From Zizania palustris (Eukaryota; Streptophyta; Magnoliopsida; Poales; Poaceae), in the NCBI GenBank assembly GCA_019279435.1, contig JAAALK010000289.1, positions 92,907,023 through 92,971,022 of the forward strand: a DNA stretch of 64,000 nucleotides, written 5' to 3'. Below are positions 1 to 11,960 of this stretch, one piece after another. Position numbers and translations under genes: made by a program. The notes below the pieces were generated by a model. It was not told the DNA's origin and ran no database searches. It saw only the letters and a list, made by a program, of their open reading frames with translations. Position 1 is the first letter of the stretch, and every line of letters begins with the position of its first letter.

Positions 1-3000
1 TTGTCCAGGCCTTCGACCAAATGTGCCTACCTCGGAGGCATTTACTTCCAGCGGCCCAGCCACTTCAAGGTTTCATGGGTCCGCCTCTCAATGCTCTCGG
101 CCAAATAGGCCTCGAGGTTGCCTTCAGAGAGGGGCCCTTGGCCAAGGTGGAGGAGGTGATCTTCAACGTTGTCCATGCCCCCTATGCCCATAATGTGATC
201 TTTGGACCGGGGATGCTGAACTAGTTCGGGGCTATAGCACATGACAACTATTTATGTCTCAAGATGCCCACGCAAGGTGGAGTCCTTACCATTTCAGGAG
301 ACCAAGCTGTAGCCCGAAGAACGGAGTATGGTCACGGCTAGCCGTTGGACCCTCGATAAGTACATAGTGTGACGGAGCACACCGAGGAGGTTCCAGAGTC
401 TTCAAACTCTTTGAAGGGCCGGGGTGACTTATCTGTCGACTTTTCCACTATCAACAACAAAAAACCCAACTCTGCCTTCCTAGAACTTCGAAAAAATTCT
501 ACCATCAAGCCAAGCCCAGAAGGTGATGTCGTGACGAAGATAATTCTGAAGGATGGCAAAGAATAACCAATAAAGTTTTGCAAGGGGCTATCTCCGGAGA
601 TAGCGGCCTCGTTGGAAGAAGTAGTCAAGCAAAATTTGTACATCTTTGCCTGGACTGACGAAGACATCACCGGGGTTGATCGGAGTATCATCGAGCACAG
701 TTTTCTCGTCAACCTGAAGGCTAGGCCAGTACACCAGGGGCTCCGTAAGCTGTCTTCGGAAAGGGCAGACCTCACCAAGATCGAGGTGGAAAAATTGTTA
801 AGGGTTGGCATCATCAGGGAGGTAGCCCACACCGAGTGGTTGGCAAACCCTGTTTCTGTCAGTTAAAAGGGCTCCGGCAAGTGGCGCATGTGCATCGATT
901 TTACATCATTAAATAAAGCATGCCCATGAAACCCCTACCCTATGCCCCGAATAGACCAGCTGGTGGATTCCACAACTGGCTCCGAATTGCTAAGTTTCCT
1001 CGATGCTTACTCCGGGTATCATCAAAATTGGCTAAAGCATGATGACGAAGCCAAGACAAGTTTCATAACTCCATCCGGAGTATTTTGTTATGTAAGAATG
1101 CCTTTTGGCTTGTGGAATGACAGAGCCACATTCTCGCGTTTAATAGATAAGGCTCTAGGTCACCAAATAGGTCGAACTGTCGAAGCCTATATGGATGACA
1201 TTGTAATAAAGAGTGCTGAATAGCACCAGCATAGTATAGACTTAGCTGAAACATTTGAGAGCCTCCGAGCATGTGGAGTCCGCCTCAACCCTGAAAAATG
1301 TATATTCGGGGCGCAAGCAGGAAAATTGCTAGGGTACTTAGTTTCGAGTAGGGGAATCGAAGCTAACCCAACGCAGATAAGTGCACTGCAAAAAATGGCT
1401 CCACCAGAAAATTTGAAGCAAGTCCAGACGCTAACAGGATGGCTCGCAGCTCTCAACGGGTTCCTGGCCAGGTCAGCCGAATGAAGCCTTCCAATTTTCA
1501 AAGCTCTAAAGGGGTTCGAAAGTTTCAACTGGACGCCGGAGTGCCAGAAGAGCTTTCATGATATCAAGGAATACCTCGGAAGCCTGTCGACACTTACTGG
1601 TCAGAGAAGTTGATCTTAAGGGAAAGCTGGTGCAAAACCCAGTTTATTTCATCTCAGAAGCTTTGTTCGGAGCAAAGACAAGATACTCCGAGCTTGAGAA
1701 ATTTGCCTATGCCCTAGTAATGGCCTCGCGGAAGTTAAGGCATTACTTTCTAGTGCATAACCTAATCGTTCCTACCTCGTATCCTCTTGGTGACATGCTT
1801 CGGAGCAAAGATTCTACAGGTAGGATCAGAAAATGGGCTGTTGAGCTAGCCCCCTTTAGAATTTCCTTCATGGCAAGAACAGCTATCAAATCCCAGATCA
1901 TAGCTGACTTCGTAGCAGAGTGGACTCCATCTATAGTTTGTGCTCCGGAGGAGCCCTCCGAAGGTTTATGTACAATTTTTTCTGACGGAGCTTATCAGGC
2001 ATATGGTGCCGGAGTTGGAGCGGTAATAATATCACCGTCAGGGCAAAAGGCCATGTATTCTGCGAGGCTCAACTTTAAGACCACCAATAATATCGTAGAG
2101 TATGAAGTAATCCTGCTAGGCGTCCGAAAGGCAAAGGCACTTGGAGCAGCAAGGATAATAATTAAAACAGATTCCCAAGTTGTCGCAGGGCATGTTGATA
2201 AAAGCTTTCAAGCAAGGAACCCACATCTAGCAAAATATCTGGAAGAAATCCGCAAAACAGAAGCATCATTCAAAGGATTTTCTTTTCGAAGTATCCGTCG
2301 AGCAGATAATCAACTTGCATACATTCTAGCAAAGGCTGTAGCCGGAGCATTGGACCTCCCGAAGGGTGCTTTCTATGAGGAACTAGTCAAGCCTACATTC
2401 AATCAATTACCCTTCGTAGAAGTCCTTTGCATTTCCAGCTATAGATTGGCGGGCTCCGATAATTGATGTCTTGCAAGGCAGCGCAGATTCATCAGAAGGT
2501 CCAGATTTCTCAAGGTTGCAAACAAGGGCTTGAAATTATAAGCTTGTCAACGAAGTGTTGTACAAAGCCGGAGTTTGTTCTCCTCTACTCCGGTGCATCT
2601 CCCAACCCGAAGGCCAAGATATTCTTTGGTACATTCACGAAGGTTTATGTGGAAGCCACCTAGCCCCTTGTGCTCTAGCAGGAAAGACACTTCGGCAGGG
2701 GCTCTACTGGCCGACAATTGTAAGAGATGTGGAGGAGTTGGTTCGAACCTGCCAAGGATGCCAATGGATGGGAAGACGAAGCCACCGTCCGCCAGTACCA
2801 CCTCATGTTATTGCCCCAATATGGCCAATGGCTCGTGGGGCATGGACCTCATCGGCCCTTTTCCAATGGCAAAAGGCAGCTTGAAGTTTGCAGTGGTAGC
2901 AATTGAATATTTTTCTAAGTGGGTCGAAGCAGAACCCTTGACTGCTATCACTTCAAGGAATGTGCAAAAATTTTTCTGGCAAAATGTTATATGCAGGTTC

Positions 3001-3657
3001 GGAGTACCAAGGGAGCTAACTGTGGATAATGGAACCCAGTTCAAAGCTAAGACATTCAAAGAATTTTGTGAAGAACTGGGCTTTAAGTTATGCTTCGTAG
3101 TAGTGCGCCACCCATAGTCCAACGGAGCCGTCGAGCGAGCCAACGGGAATATTCTCTTCGGTCTGAATCGATGGATTGTTGGGTTGGCCAAGGGGCTGTG
3201 GGTCAAAGAGCTCCCTACGATTTTATGGTCCATTCGGACCACTCAAGCCAGGTCCACATGCTTTACCCTATTCAGACTGCTATTCGAAAATGAGGCCATG
3301 ACTCCTACGGAGCTCTGGGGTGGATCCCTTTGTGTAGTAGAACCCGGAGATGAAGGCGAGAGGAACACTTCGCTAGACTTGTCAGAAGAAACAAGGCTTC
3401 GAGCTGTCACCAATCTGATGAAGTACCAAGACCAAAGAAAAACATGGTATGACCCGAAGATAAAGCTGAACGAGCTTAGGCCAGGTCATTTAGTTTTGCA
3501 AAGTGTAATATCCCGGGGGAAGCTAGGAAATAAATGGGAAGGACCATATATTATCCTACGCTCAGGGCGCCCCGGATCGTTTAAATTAGCTAATTTAGAA
3601 AGGGAAGAGTTGAAGCATGCATGGCATGCGGAGCACCTTAAGCGTTATTACGCCTAG
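1..3657 (+). pseudogene. pol: Tat-1 pol remnant (PR, RT, dual RNase H, integrase)
   Basis: Reads as a Gypsy polyprotein in pieces that align codon by codon with Tat-3. The protease tail is at 1-350 and RT at about 600-1220, with MPFGL and the catalytic YMDD at about 1190. The degenerate Gypsy RNase H is at 1600-1920 and the second (archaeal-type) RNase H, with FSDGAY and KTDSQ, at 1960-2350. The integrase zinc region ending CQGCQ is at about 2640-2765 and the catalytic core, with MDLIGPFP, VDNGTQF and GAVERANG, at 2840-3150. It ends HLKRYYA at 3657 with no chromodomain. Lesions include stops at 223, 863 and 1221, CGA-to-TGA near 927, a deletion of about 80 bp near 1600 in the first RNase H, and frameshifts near 2470 and 2850. 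It cannot encode a working enzyme. Confidence 0.93.
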
Positions 3658-3804
3658 GGGCTCCTTGTAATCAATTGTAAAAGTTCCTTTTCTAAATAAA
3701 AGTGGAGGTTCGAATCTTATTTGCTCTTCGAATATCCCTTACTCCTGGTGGACGCATCAGGAGAATGGAGATGCTTGTGGAGTCAAGCATCTTTCTAAGG
3801 ACCT

Positions 3805-4310
3805 GGGTAACAGCCTTCGAACCATTGGTTCAAGGGCTCCTCTACCAGCCTACGGATTCCAGGCTCCGGCTTGTTAGGATCCAGAGAAGAGTCTAAGGAC
3901 TTTAAAAGAACAGATTTTCGGCCTTCGGGTTCGAAGCATCTGTAAAAGAGCCAAAGGTGGCCAGCCTACGGATTCCAGCCTCTGGCTTGTTAGGATCCGT
4001 AGAAGAGTCTAAGGACTTTAAAAGAATAGATTTCCAGCCTCCGGGTTCGAACCATCTGTAAAAGAGCCGAAGGTGGCCAGCCTATGGATTCTAGGCTCCG
4101 GCTCGTTAGGATTCGTAGAAGAGTCTAAGGACTTTAAAAGAACAGATTTCTGGCCTCTGGGTTCGAAGCATCTGTAAAAGAGCCGAAGGTGGCCAGCCTA
4201 CGGATTCTAGGCTCCGGCTTGTTAGGACCCGTAGAAGAGTCTAAGGACTTTGAAAGAATAGATTTCTGGCCTCCAGGTTCGAAGCATCTATAAAAGAGTC
4301 GAAGATGACC
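3805..4310. repeat. Tat-1 stem-loop tandem array (116-bp period, two half-units)
   Basis: The anchor GTCTAAGGAC recurs at 3891, 4007, 4123 and 4239, exactly 116 bp apart. Each 116-bp unit holds two diverged half-units of about 58 bp, each with inverted arms around an inner loop of about 25 nt. One half-unit has arms CTACGGAT and ATCCGTAG. The other has ACAGAT and ATCTGT, changing to ATAGAT/ATCTGT and then ATAGAT/ATCTAT in later copies, so pairing is kept. Between arrays the spacer GTAAAAGAGCCGAAGGTGGC is conserved. The array lies between the end of pol and the 3' end of the antisense gene, as in Tat-2 and Tat-3. Function unknown. Confidence 0.85.
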
Positions 4311-4625
4311 AAGCAATAAGGTTTCAAGGCTCCTGCCAATGAGACACTTTTAAAGTCCTTATTGACTAGCGTAGGAGCTTGCAAGTATAAATTTAGCTCC
4401 GAAACATACAAACATTATAATACGAACGTATAGTTCGAAGAACTCTACGAAAAAGTAATGTATGGTTACTGAGGGTTGTGCGAAGCATCAGATTGTTGTG
4501 CACGTCATTGTGTTCGACGAACCTTATTGCAATGCGTAAGGCCCCACACCCACAAGGAGGAGTAGGAGAGTAAGGAACAACAAGATGCTTCCGAAGCAAT
4601 TCATATTAATTTATTAATCATACTT
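4311..4625. other. Spacer between stem-loop array and antisense gene end
   Basis: About 315 bp with no coding signal. It is where sense transcription of the retroelement and the antisense gene converge. I see no clear terminator or further repeat. Confidence 0.4.
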
Positions 4626-7600
4626 TTACATCAATAGAAATTTTGGTCTAAGCCTAGGTAAAATCGGAGACCCTTCGGTCTCTAGAACTACTTCTATGGC
4701 TACTTTGACCTCCAGAGCTTGAAGCCATCGAAACTGTCTTTTATTTCGAGTGCTTCTTTTCTTCTTCGAAGCTCATAGTTTCTTCTGCTCCTCTTGGAGT
4801 TCAGCCCAAGTCAGAAGCTTTTCAGAGTTAGCCTCCGCAAGATCTTTGGCCTGGTACTCCGAGTCAGACCAATTTATATGCTCGGAGGATGAAGATGTTT
4901 TGTCCTTTTCCTCCTCCTTGATATCAGTTAAGACTTCCTGACAAACTTTAAGGGCTACCTCTCCTTCATCTCCGCGAGGAATAGAGAAGCGAGAGCAACG
5001 GTAAGGCCTTAAGCTCTCAAGGACTGACCACTGCCGACGGAGCCCTTCATTAATTTCCAGTATTTCGAAGTCAGGCTCCGAAGGGCATGGCAAAACCTAA
5101 AAGAATAAAGACCAAAACAAGTTCCTCGTTTATAAACTTTTCATTCATGCAAGGGGCTTTACAAGATTTCTTATACATAACTAAGCGCCCTATGAGCTAA
5201 ACCTACGGGTCGGTTGGTGGAGCAGGAGGTGTCGGAGCCGGCGAAGCTAGAAGCAGAGGCCTTGTTTGCGCTTGCTTCTACCGACGGGCCTCATCGATCC
5301 AAGCTTTAGCTGCAGCCTTGTGGTCTGTTTTCCGGATTGACCAGAAAACCTCCCAAGCCGAGGCTACATCTCGCGAAGGATGCAACAAGTTCTCATCAGC
5401 AAAGCCTGAAGGTGTCGAACCCCCAAACAGAGCGATGGAAATCCCAAGGGCTTCGAGATGACAAAGGACTTCGATTCTAGCACACTGTCCGAAGATCTCT
5501 CCGTACCGAACACCGGAGCGCATCATCAGTGACGTCGCCACTTGAATCCTCTTCAGCTTCTGGTCAAGGGGCTCGCTGGTCGCAGCAGAAGACGAAGGGC
5601 ACATGGTGCCAAAATATTCCAAGGTACCCTGAAGGGCATCCAAGGTACGTTCCGCTATAGTGGCATTCTTCTTCTCTGCCGCCTCCAGCCCCGCACCAGT
5701 AGATACTTCTGCCATCTGGGATAGCAAGGAGCTCTTCTGAGTCATCACTTGTTAGAGAGAGCATTTAAGCTCTACCAATTGATCGCTCGAAGTAGTTGCC
5801 GCCTATCGGAGCTTCTCGACCTCCGCTCGGCGCACCAAGCACTCGGCTTCAGCTTCTCGAGCTGAAGTTTGGAGCGTGCTGCTGCTCTGCTGTTCGAGCC
5901 AAAGGGCTTCGTCGGTAGCAGCCCTAGCCCTCCATTCTTCGAGGAGCTCTTCCTCCAACCGAAGTGTTTTCTCTTCGGAGTCTTTAAGCGTGGATTGGAG
6001 GGTGGTAACCTTCCTCTTGAGTCGGTTAGTTTCAACTTCGCTGGAAGTCGTTGCCATTCTAGCAAGGACAAATTGCTGCAAAAGGAACAAGTAAGTATCA
6101 AGTAGTTACATTTGTTAATTAAAAATATTTGTAGCACTTTGTGTACTTGAAGGGCAGCCCTTTCGAGGGCTAGATTAAGCTCCGGGGCCCTGGCTTCGCT
6201 TAAGAGGGAGGCCAAGTCAGAGTTTACGACTTCTTGGCCTTTATCCGCCAAGGGCTCCAGAAGCGCCCGGAGGCCCGTTCGTTGCTCCAGGAAAGGAGCC
6301 AACAAAGGGAGCCAAGACAAAGCTTGGCGGTCATCTACCGTCGCCTCTTCCTCCGAGTTGCTTGCCGAAGGCTCGTTGGAAGAGGGTGTTGTCGTCGGAG
6401 CGGGGGGGAGTCCAAGGCTTGTCATGCTTTTTCCCCTCCTCGGTACGAAGGCTGGAGGCGCGACTCCGGCGGAGGTAGATCCTCCTTCGACGGCTATCCC
6501 TTCGGCCGGAGCCGCGTCAACAGAGATGACTCCCCCCGCCGGAGCCGGGGCGTCTAGTGGAGTAGAGGTGACCACAAGAGCCGCAACCCCAGAAGAAGCT
6601 AGAGCTTCATTTGCGGTCGAGGCTTCGTTGCCCTTCGATATGCCTACAAAATTGTGTTACTTAGTGAACATTTGTGGGTAATAATTGTTGCAGGAATTGA
6701 CCAAGGCAAAAGTTTTGAAGACTACCTTCGGAGGCACCTTGAGGTAAAATTGTCGGGTCCTCCAGGACTTCGTACATCCGGAGAATCTCGTCGAGGTCGT
6801 CCCCCGAAGTCCTCTCCGGTGTAGTCACCGCCAGAGCCTCTACCTCCGCTATGATCACCCCAGCTACGGGTGAGTTGGGGAGGACTGTCTCCTGCTCCGA
6901 ACTCGCAACAGCGGGTGCCAGAGTGTGTGTTGTGTCCGCCTCCGCAGCCTCCCGAGCAGAAGCTTCGGTTGGGGCTCCTACTTCGTCTTCATCGCCTTCC
7001 AGAAGATAGTTCTCGAAGTCTTTTGCCAACTAGACATCGGAGTCATTGCCCCCAGATTCATCCGTAGCTGAGCTCCGAATGCCCAGGGATGAGGTAGATG
7101 ATGTCGGGGTCAGCTGAGGAGCGAGGAATTTTCGCCACCTTCTTTCCCTTCTTGATGGGGGGTTTGCCTTCTTTCTTCGAAGGCTCGGCGACGACTTTTC
7201 TCTTCCGGGGGCCGCTCCGGCCGGGTTGAAATCCAGCAGAGGAGGAGGCACCATTCTGAGGGCCCCCCATACTTTGTTGGAGCGTTCCCAGCTCCCCACA
7301 AGCTCTATCCTTTTTTGCCTTTCGGCCACCGTAGGGGCTCTGAGGACCCGTTCGGTGGCTCGTGTTATCTGCTCCGGGGATAATGCCAGTGGAGCCACTG
7401 TAAAAAGGTAGCATATTATAAATATGTTATTTCTTCATCTAACATATTATTGCAGGAAGGTCGAAGTCTTACCTAGACTTCGGAGCTCACCCTCCGAAGC
7501 ATGTTGGAACGCTATCGGCCAGTCAGCCCCGAGGGGTGGAATTCATAGAGTGATGAACTCTTTGGCCAGGTCACGCATGCTCATGCGATTGGCAACTGAA

Positions 7601-8367
7601 GTTAATAGCCCTAGCCGTGTTGAGAGTAGGCTAGGGTTCGGGGTGACCTCCGTCTCCTTTCGGAACCAGATCTCTTGGAAGGGTCCTGCGAAGGGGGAAT
7701 CCTCTCTGACTTCATCGTAGAACAACTGAAGGATCCAGTTAGTATACCATCGGTCGTTGATGGCCTTCGCTGGAAAGTGTTGGGCGTGCTCCCTCCGCAA
7801 CTAGAAGTTAACACTTCCGAAGGCCGTTATCACTTTGGTGTCTCCAGGGCCATCTTGCGGCTTCGGGTGGCAGATAGCTTCGTGGGTGGCGGCGAAGACC
7901 TCCGATCGTCCTTCACACCCTTTGGCTCGAAGCGCCCACTCAAAGATGGCCAACCGGGCGATGATGTTGGGAGACAGCTGAGGCAATGTAATGTGGAACA
8001 TTTCCAATACCTCTGATAAAAAATTGATGGCAGGAAGCCCCAGACCTGCTTTGAAGAATGCCTCGAAGACCACGACTTCTCCGCTTCGTGGCCTCGGGGT
8101 CAATTCTGGTCCGGGGACCCGAGTCCTCATTCCAGGCCCCAGCTTTCCTTTCACGGCTTCTTTGATGGACTCCACAGTGCTTGTGGACTGGACGATGAGG
8201 AAGCTTTGGGGGATTTTCTTCTTAGATGGCGGGCGGAGCTCTCGAGGGTTCTTGGGCCAGGCGTCTCCCGGAGCTCCCGTCATTGCCTCTACTGCTGAAT
8301 CCACCCAAGCTTGCCTCTGCGCCAAAGTACCCACCGTCGCTGGCATGGTGTGGCTGGTTCTCGCCAT
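4626..8367 (-). pseudogene. Tat-1 antisense five-exon gene (Transposase_28-like)
   Basis: Exons read on the minus strand: 8367-7473, 7397-6726, 6643-6147, 6075-5203 and 5096-about 4626. The GT/AG junctions match those of the Tat-2 and Tat-3 homologs; the last donor begins GTTTAG in both Tat-1 and Tat-3. Exon 1 carries the conserved block with FEAFFKAGLGLPA and QLSPN, resembling Pfam Transposase_28 ('putative gypsy type transposon'). Exon 2 has a basic Lys/Arg-rich stretch and exon 4 a long coiled coil. Exon 5 has an acidic Ser-rich stretch followed by WAELQEEQ. The exon lengths sum to a multiple of three, but there are in-frame stops: TAG at 7801, TGA at 7543, and others in exons 2, 4 and 5. 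The start MARTSH at 8367 was chosen by analogy with MAKTK and MVKTK in the relatives. Molecular role unknown. Confidence 0.78.
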
Positions 8368-8463
8368 GGCTCGATCGCTCGGGAGGTTGAGGGAGTTGGA
8401 GGTTGAAGAGAGTAAGTTTCGGATGCCAAGCACGGTAAAAAGTCCTTGGTGAATTCTGATTCC

Positions 8464-8472
8464 CTTTTTATA
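8464..8472 (-). promoter_or_regulatory. TATA box of Tat-1 antisense gene
   Basis: On the minus strand GCTATAAAAAGGG lies about 100 bp upstream of the ATG at 8367. It lies inside the retroelement between the antisense gene and the 3' LTR, so it is separate from the LTR promoter. Comparable boxes occur at the same place in Tat-3, Z and element B. Confidence 0.65.
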
Positions 8473-8851
8473 GCCTCCCGATAGTTGTTGTGCTTCGATT
8501 GCATTCACACTGCAGGTTCAACATCCGTTGCTGGCAGGTGGGTCCAGGAAGTGAAACGGTGTGAGTCCGCAGTAAATTTCGACCATTACCTTTCGAGAGC
8601 ATAACGGCTATTCGTAGAGTAACGACTCAAAATAAACGGCTCTTCACGACATTTGGACATCGCCATGTTTCTCTTTCCCACGAAGTGTTCACACAACAGT
8701 TTTGGGTTCGAAGCCGTTGTCCGGGTGTTTCGGGGTCAAAGACCCTTCAAATAACTGTAGTGTGTTCAAACTTCTCTAAGTCTCAGAATATGAAAATATT
8801 CCTTGCGTATACTGCTTCCCTTATATACAGGGTAAATTCGGAGAAGCTTAT

Positions 8852-8863
8852 TCGAGGGTCTAC
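8852..8863 (+). other. Tat-1 polypurine tract
   Basis: TCGAGGGTCTAC directly precedes the LTR start TGTTGGGGG. Tat-2 and Z have CGAGGGGCTAC at the same place. It primes plus-strand DNA synthesis in LTR retrotransposons. Confidence 0.75.
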
Positions 8864-9262
8864 TGTTGGGGGAAAATGCTTCACTTTCAGGACTTACAAT
8901 CCGAAGGAACCCTCCGCAGGATATGAAGCTCCGGTGATAAACGGCAAGGTTGATAAGATGTTTGACTTATCTACTTACTCCGGGTAGATTTTACCATTTT
9001 AACCCTGTTCAGGGTACCGAATAGTTTCCACTATGTCGGTTGTAATTGAGGGGTAAATAGGTCTTTTCCTTAGACTATTTTGCCTATAAATACCCCCCTT
9101 CTTACCCTGTAATAGGCATCGAATACTCAGCTATTCAATACACACATTCGGACTACTTAAGCTATTATCCAATTCGGAGGCTTGAGATAATTCTCAACAC
9201 AAATTCACTATTGTTAGTTCTTGATTTTAGAGAACCTGTTAGCGTAATCTTTTACGCCAACA
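8864..9262 (+). repeat. Tat-1 3' LTR (399 bp)
   Basis: Starts TGTTGGGGG and ends ACGCCAACA, with a TATA box CCTATAAATACCC at about 9083. The R/U5 half matches the Tat-2 and Tat-3 LTRs closely, but U3 is about 95 bp shorter and largely unalignable. It lacks the clustered CTTCGAAG palindromes of the other two. The boundary is set by the polypurine tract on the left and by the change to Copia-like sequence on the right. Confidence 0.85.
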
Positions 9263-10440
9263 AGGGGGGTGAATGGGCGCCTAAAAATTCTTCCGAAACA
9301 ATGACCTAATCCCAACACCCAATGCACCCCAACACACAAATAACAGTAGCAAAGCAGATCACATGAACTAAAGTTGTCTAGCCCAAAAATGATCGGTGTC
9401 CTAAATAAAATGATATTTAAATCTAAACTAAACTAAATAAAAATAACTGCAGTAACTAAAAAGGATGTTCTCAAAAATATTTAATGGCATAAGGAAAAAT
9501 ACCTAAATATATCAATAAATATTCAGATTGTATTCTAAAAATAAAATAGTAATCAAATGAATAAAGCATGGATCATTCAGAAATTAATTCAGATATAAAT
9601 CTAAAATATTGCGCGTAAATCTAGAATAAAAATATTACTGCAACTAATAAATTTTTTCTTTTTATACGAGCAGATTAAAATTATTTAAATAAATAATATG
9701 AGAGTACTAATAAAATCTATGAGATAAAAGAAATAACTACTAAATAACTAACAGATATGTATTTTAATTAAAGATAGATAATTATCGAATTACTTGATCT
9801 AACTAAGAAATAGGGGATCAAAAACTAACCTCCATTTGCCGATGCTGAACAAAAAATCACCGAACCTTGGTCGCCACGCGCCGCAGAACGTCCAAGCACC
9901 CTGTCGCTTCTGCCGCAGCAGCCATAGAAGATCCAAGCACCACCTCGTTTTCTTCACGTTCGCTGCTGCTTTTTCGTTGCTGCACGCAAGGCAGCACGCC
10001 TGCCTCCGCTCGAACATGCCGTCCACGCTGTTGCTAGCTGTGCTAGGCTCTGCCGCTACGGCTTGCTACCGCACGCAGGCTATGCCATAGCCGCTACCGG
10101 CTAGTGCATAGAAATAGGCTACGGGACATGAAAAGCCGCAGCGTGCACTTTGTCCTTGAAGCGGGAGACACAAGCCACTCAGCGGCAGAGAAGATAAACA
10201 CGCAGGAAAAACAGACTGTAGATTAATCTCATCAAAACAGTCAACCCTAACCCTAGGGGGTTTGTGCCTATTTATATGCAACCCACTAATACATGGAAAA
10301 GACTAATTTAGCCCTAGGGTAAATTACACTGACTCTAAAATAAAATTCGAAATTCCTAAAATACCCTTAGAATATTCAACTGACTCGAACTCCTTCTCAT
10401 TTATTGGCCACATTTTTAAAATAACCACAAAATCATCTTT
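9263..10440 (-). repeat. Copia-type LTR, minus orientation, interrupted by Tat-1
   Basis: Starts AGGGGGGTGAATGGGCGCC, the complement of a motif I know from the 3' ends of many plant Copia LTRs. A minus-strand TATA box (GCATATAAATAGG) lies at about 10268-10280. The 9300-9790 part is very AT-rich and holds no gene; 9830-10200 is GC-rich with short open frames I consider non-genic. The inner boundary near 10440 is uncertain and the other end lies left of the window beyond Tat-1. Confidence 0.45.
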
Positions 10441-11759
10441 TGTATATGCCATGAGTATGTTGAAGTGTCAAATGTTATTTCATGTCTATTCCATGCCTTT
10501 GATAATGCCTTGCTTATGTTGTGCTAAAAATGCCACTCTAGGATGATTTGGGTCACTTGAGCAAATTTATGATGAATAATTGATTATATTCCATGCCATG
10601 ATGTTTTTATGGTCATACATGCGTCTAAAATGTTTGTGGTTAAATATTGTTGAAATGCCCAAAAGTTCATGGCACTTAGTCCTTGTTTTTCTAAATTTAG
10701 TTTTTGTTCTAGGGCAATCAGAAGTTCCGATTCTGGAGCTGTTTGTGCTATTGTTGGTCGTATCGGATGTTCTGATGTCATATCAGAAGTTCCGATCGAT
10801 CGTAATTTTCCGATCATGTTTAGCCCTGTCGGAAGTTCCCAACCCTAATTGGTTCTTGATATAAATACGCCCAAGCACCCCCCATTTCCCCTCTTCTCCT
10901 TTTGGGCCCATCTCTCTCTCCCCTCTTTTGGGGTTCCCCTTGTTTTAGCCATCCAAATTCCATTCTTTTTGGCTAAAATTTCTCGTAGGAACTAGTTTAG
11001 GTGTAGCCTAGCCACATTGTGCAGATCAAAAGATTTCGTCATTATTTGTGGCGATCGGAAGTTCTCACCCTAGGTATCGGCCCGATCAGTGTGATCATTG
11101 GGTTTATCTTGGTATGTTTTGCTAGGTCTATGCTGCATCATTTTGATCTCTTAGATTGATGTGAATTAGGTGTCATAGTTTGAGGCTTCATTGGTTAAGT
11201 CTAATATCTCATTCTATTGTATCTAGTTCATGTTGTATACCATTAATCTAAATAAAGTATGCCCGATGAGTTGAAGTGTTGTTGATTTATCTTGATTAAC
11301 AACTGTCTTGGTTAGGTCCAATCTTGAAGTTATAGTAATTTAATGGTATGGATATGTTGTTTGCCATGCTGAGTTTATTTTCTATCGGAGTACAAGCCAA
11401 TAGGTTATCTTTATTTCCACACTATGTTCCACTCATGCCTAGGAGACACTCATCGACCTTTATGAACAAGGAATTCATCCTATCCATCGATAGTGTGTTC
11501 AGCACTATAGCATGGGCGTGGTCATCGGCCCTATGGCCAATAGGCACATTTATCCCTATTTATTTTATTCTGACCACAATTAATGGCTCGATAGCCGATT
11601 GGCGTTGCTACTAACATTATTATTTATGATTCATTATCGGTTACAGGGTTAAATTGATTGGCACGCTCAGAACTTTCTTTCTCTTCTAAGATTATAGGAC
11701 CTACACTCGAGTTAAGCAGATCTCCTAGGCCATGCGTGTGACCAAAAAATACACCAACA
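10440..11759 (+). repeat. Family-X-type Gypsy LTR (copy D), plus orientation
   Basis: From about 11100 to 11759 the sequence is the reverse complement of LTR copies A and B (45887-47332, 61077-61661). It shares the segments around GGCTTCATTGGTTAAG, TTGTATACCATTAATC and TGATTGGCACG, and ends GACCAAAAAATACACCAACA. A TATA box GATATAAATACGCCC is at 10858. U3 carries repeated near-palindromes of the form CGGAAGTTCCGAT (10725-10835, again near 11055). The left boundary is not clear and I could not find a target duplication. It abuts the CACTA element. Confidence 0.6.
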
Positions 11760-11960
11760 CCCATCACTAGAGGTTGCCCTCTATAGTGACGGTCTATGTT
11801 GAGACCCTGTCACTAAAGATGTGGCACCATGTTAGTGATGGTTGGTAGTACCACTAGTCACTAAATAATATTGTTATACCCATGTCATCCACGACCCTAA
11901 GGCCACCTTTAGTGACGTCCTTATATGGATATCCATCAGTGATTATAAGTATATAAGGAC
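11760..11960. repeat. CACTA subterminal repeats
   Basis: Short motifs of the form TCACTARA or TTTAGTGACG recur in both orientations at about 11764, 11794, 11809, 11841, 11859, 11911 and 11936. This is the subterminal repeat structure of plant CACTA (En/Spm) transposons. A CACTA pentamer begins at 11765, but it may be a subterminal copy rather than the true terminus, because LTR copy D ends 5 bp away. Confidence 0.6.

Larger units (their letters stand above)
1..9262 (+). mobile_element. Tat-1: Tat-lineage Ty3/Gypsy retrotransposon, 3' part
   Basis: The window opens inside the protease region of a Ty3/Gypsy polyprotein that aligns throughout with Tat-3 (29123-40453). Order: degenerate PR-RT-RNase H-integrase, stem-loop repeats, an antisense five-exon gene, a polypurine tract and a 3' LTR ending in CCAACA at 9262. 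The 5' LTR, gag and start of PR lie outside the window, so no target duplication can be checked; the right flank begins AGGGG. Absence of a chromodomain after integrase and presence of a second RNase H fit the Tat lineage. Many stops, frameshifts and a deletion make this the most decayed of the three Tat copies here. Confidence 0.9.

Noticed and set aside
9799..10281. Open frames in the GC-rich part of the Copia-like LTR
   Set aside because: Short, Cys/Ala/Arg-rich on both strands, no homology recognised, lies within an LTR with a TATA box.
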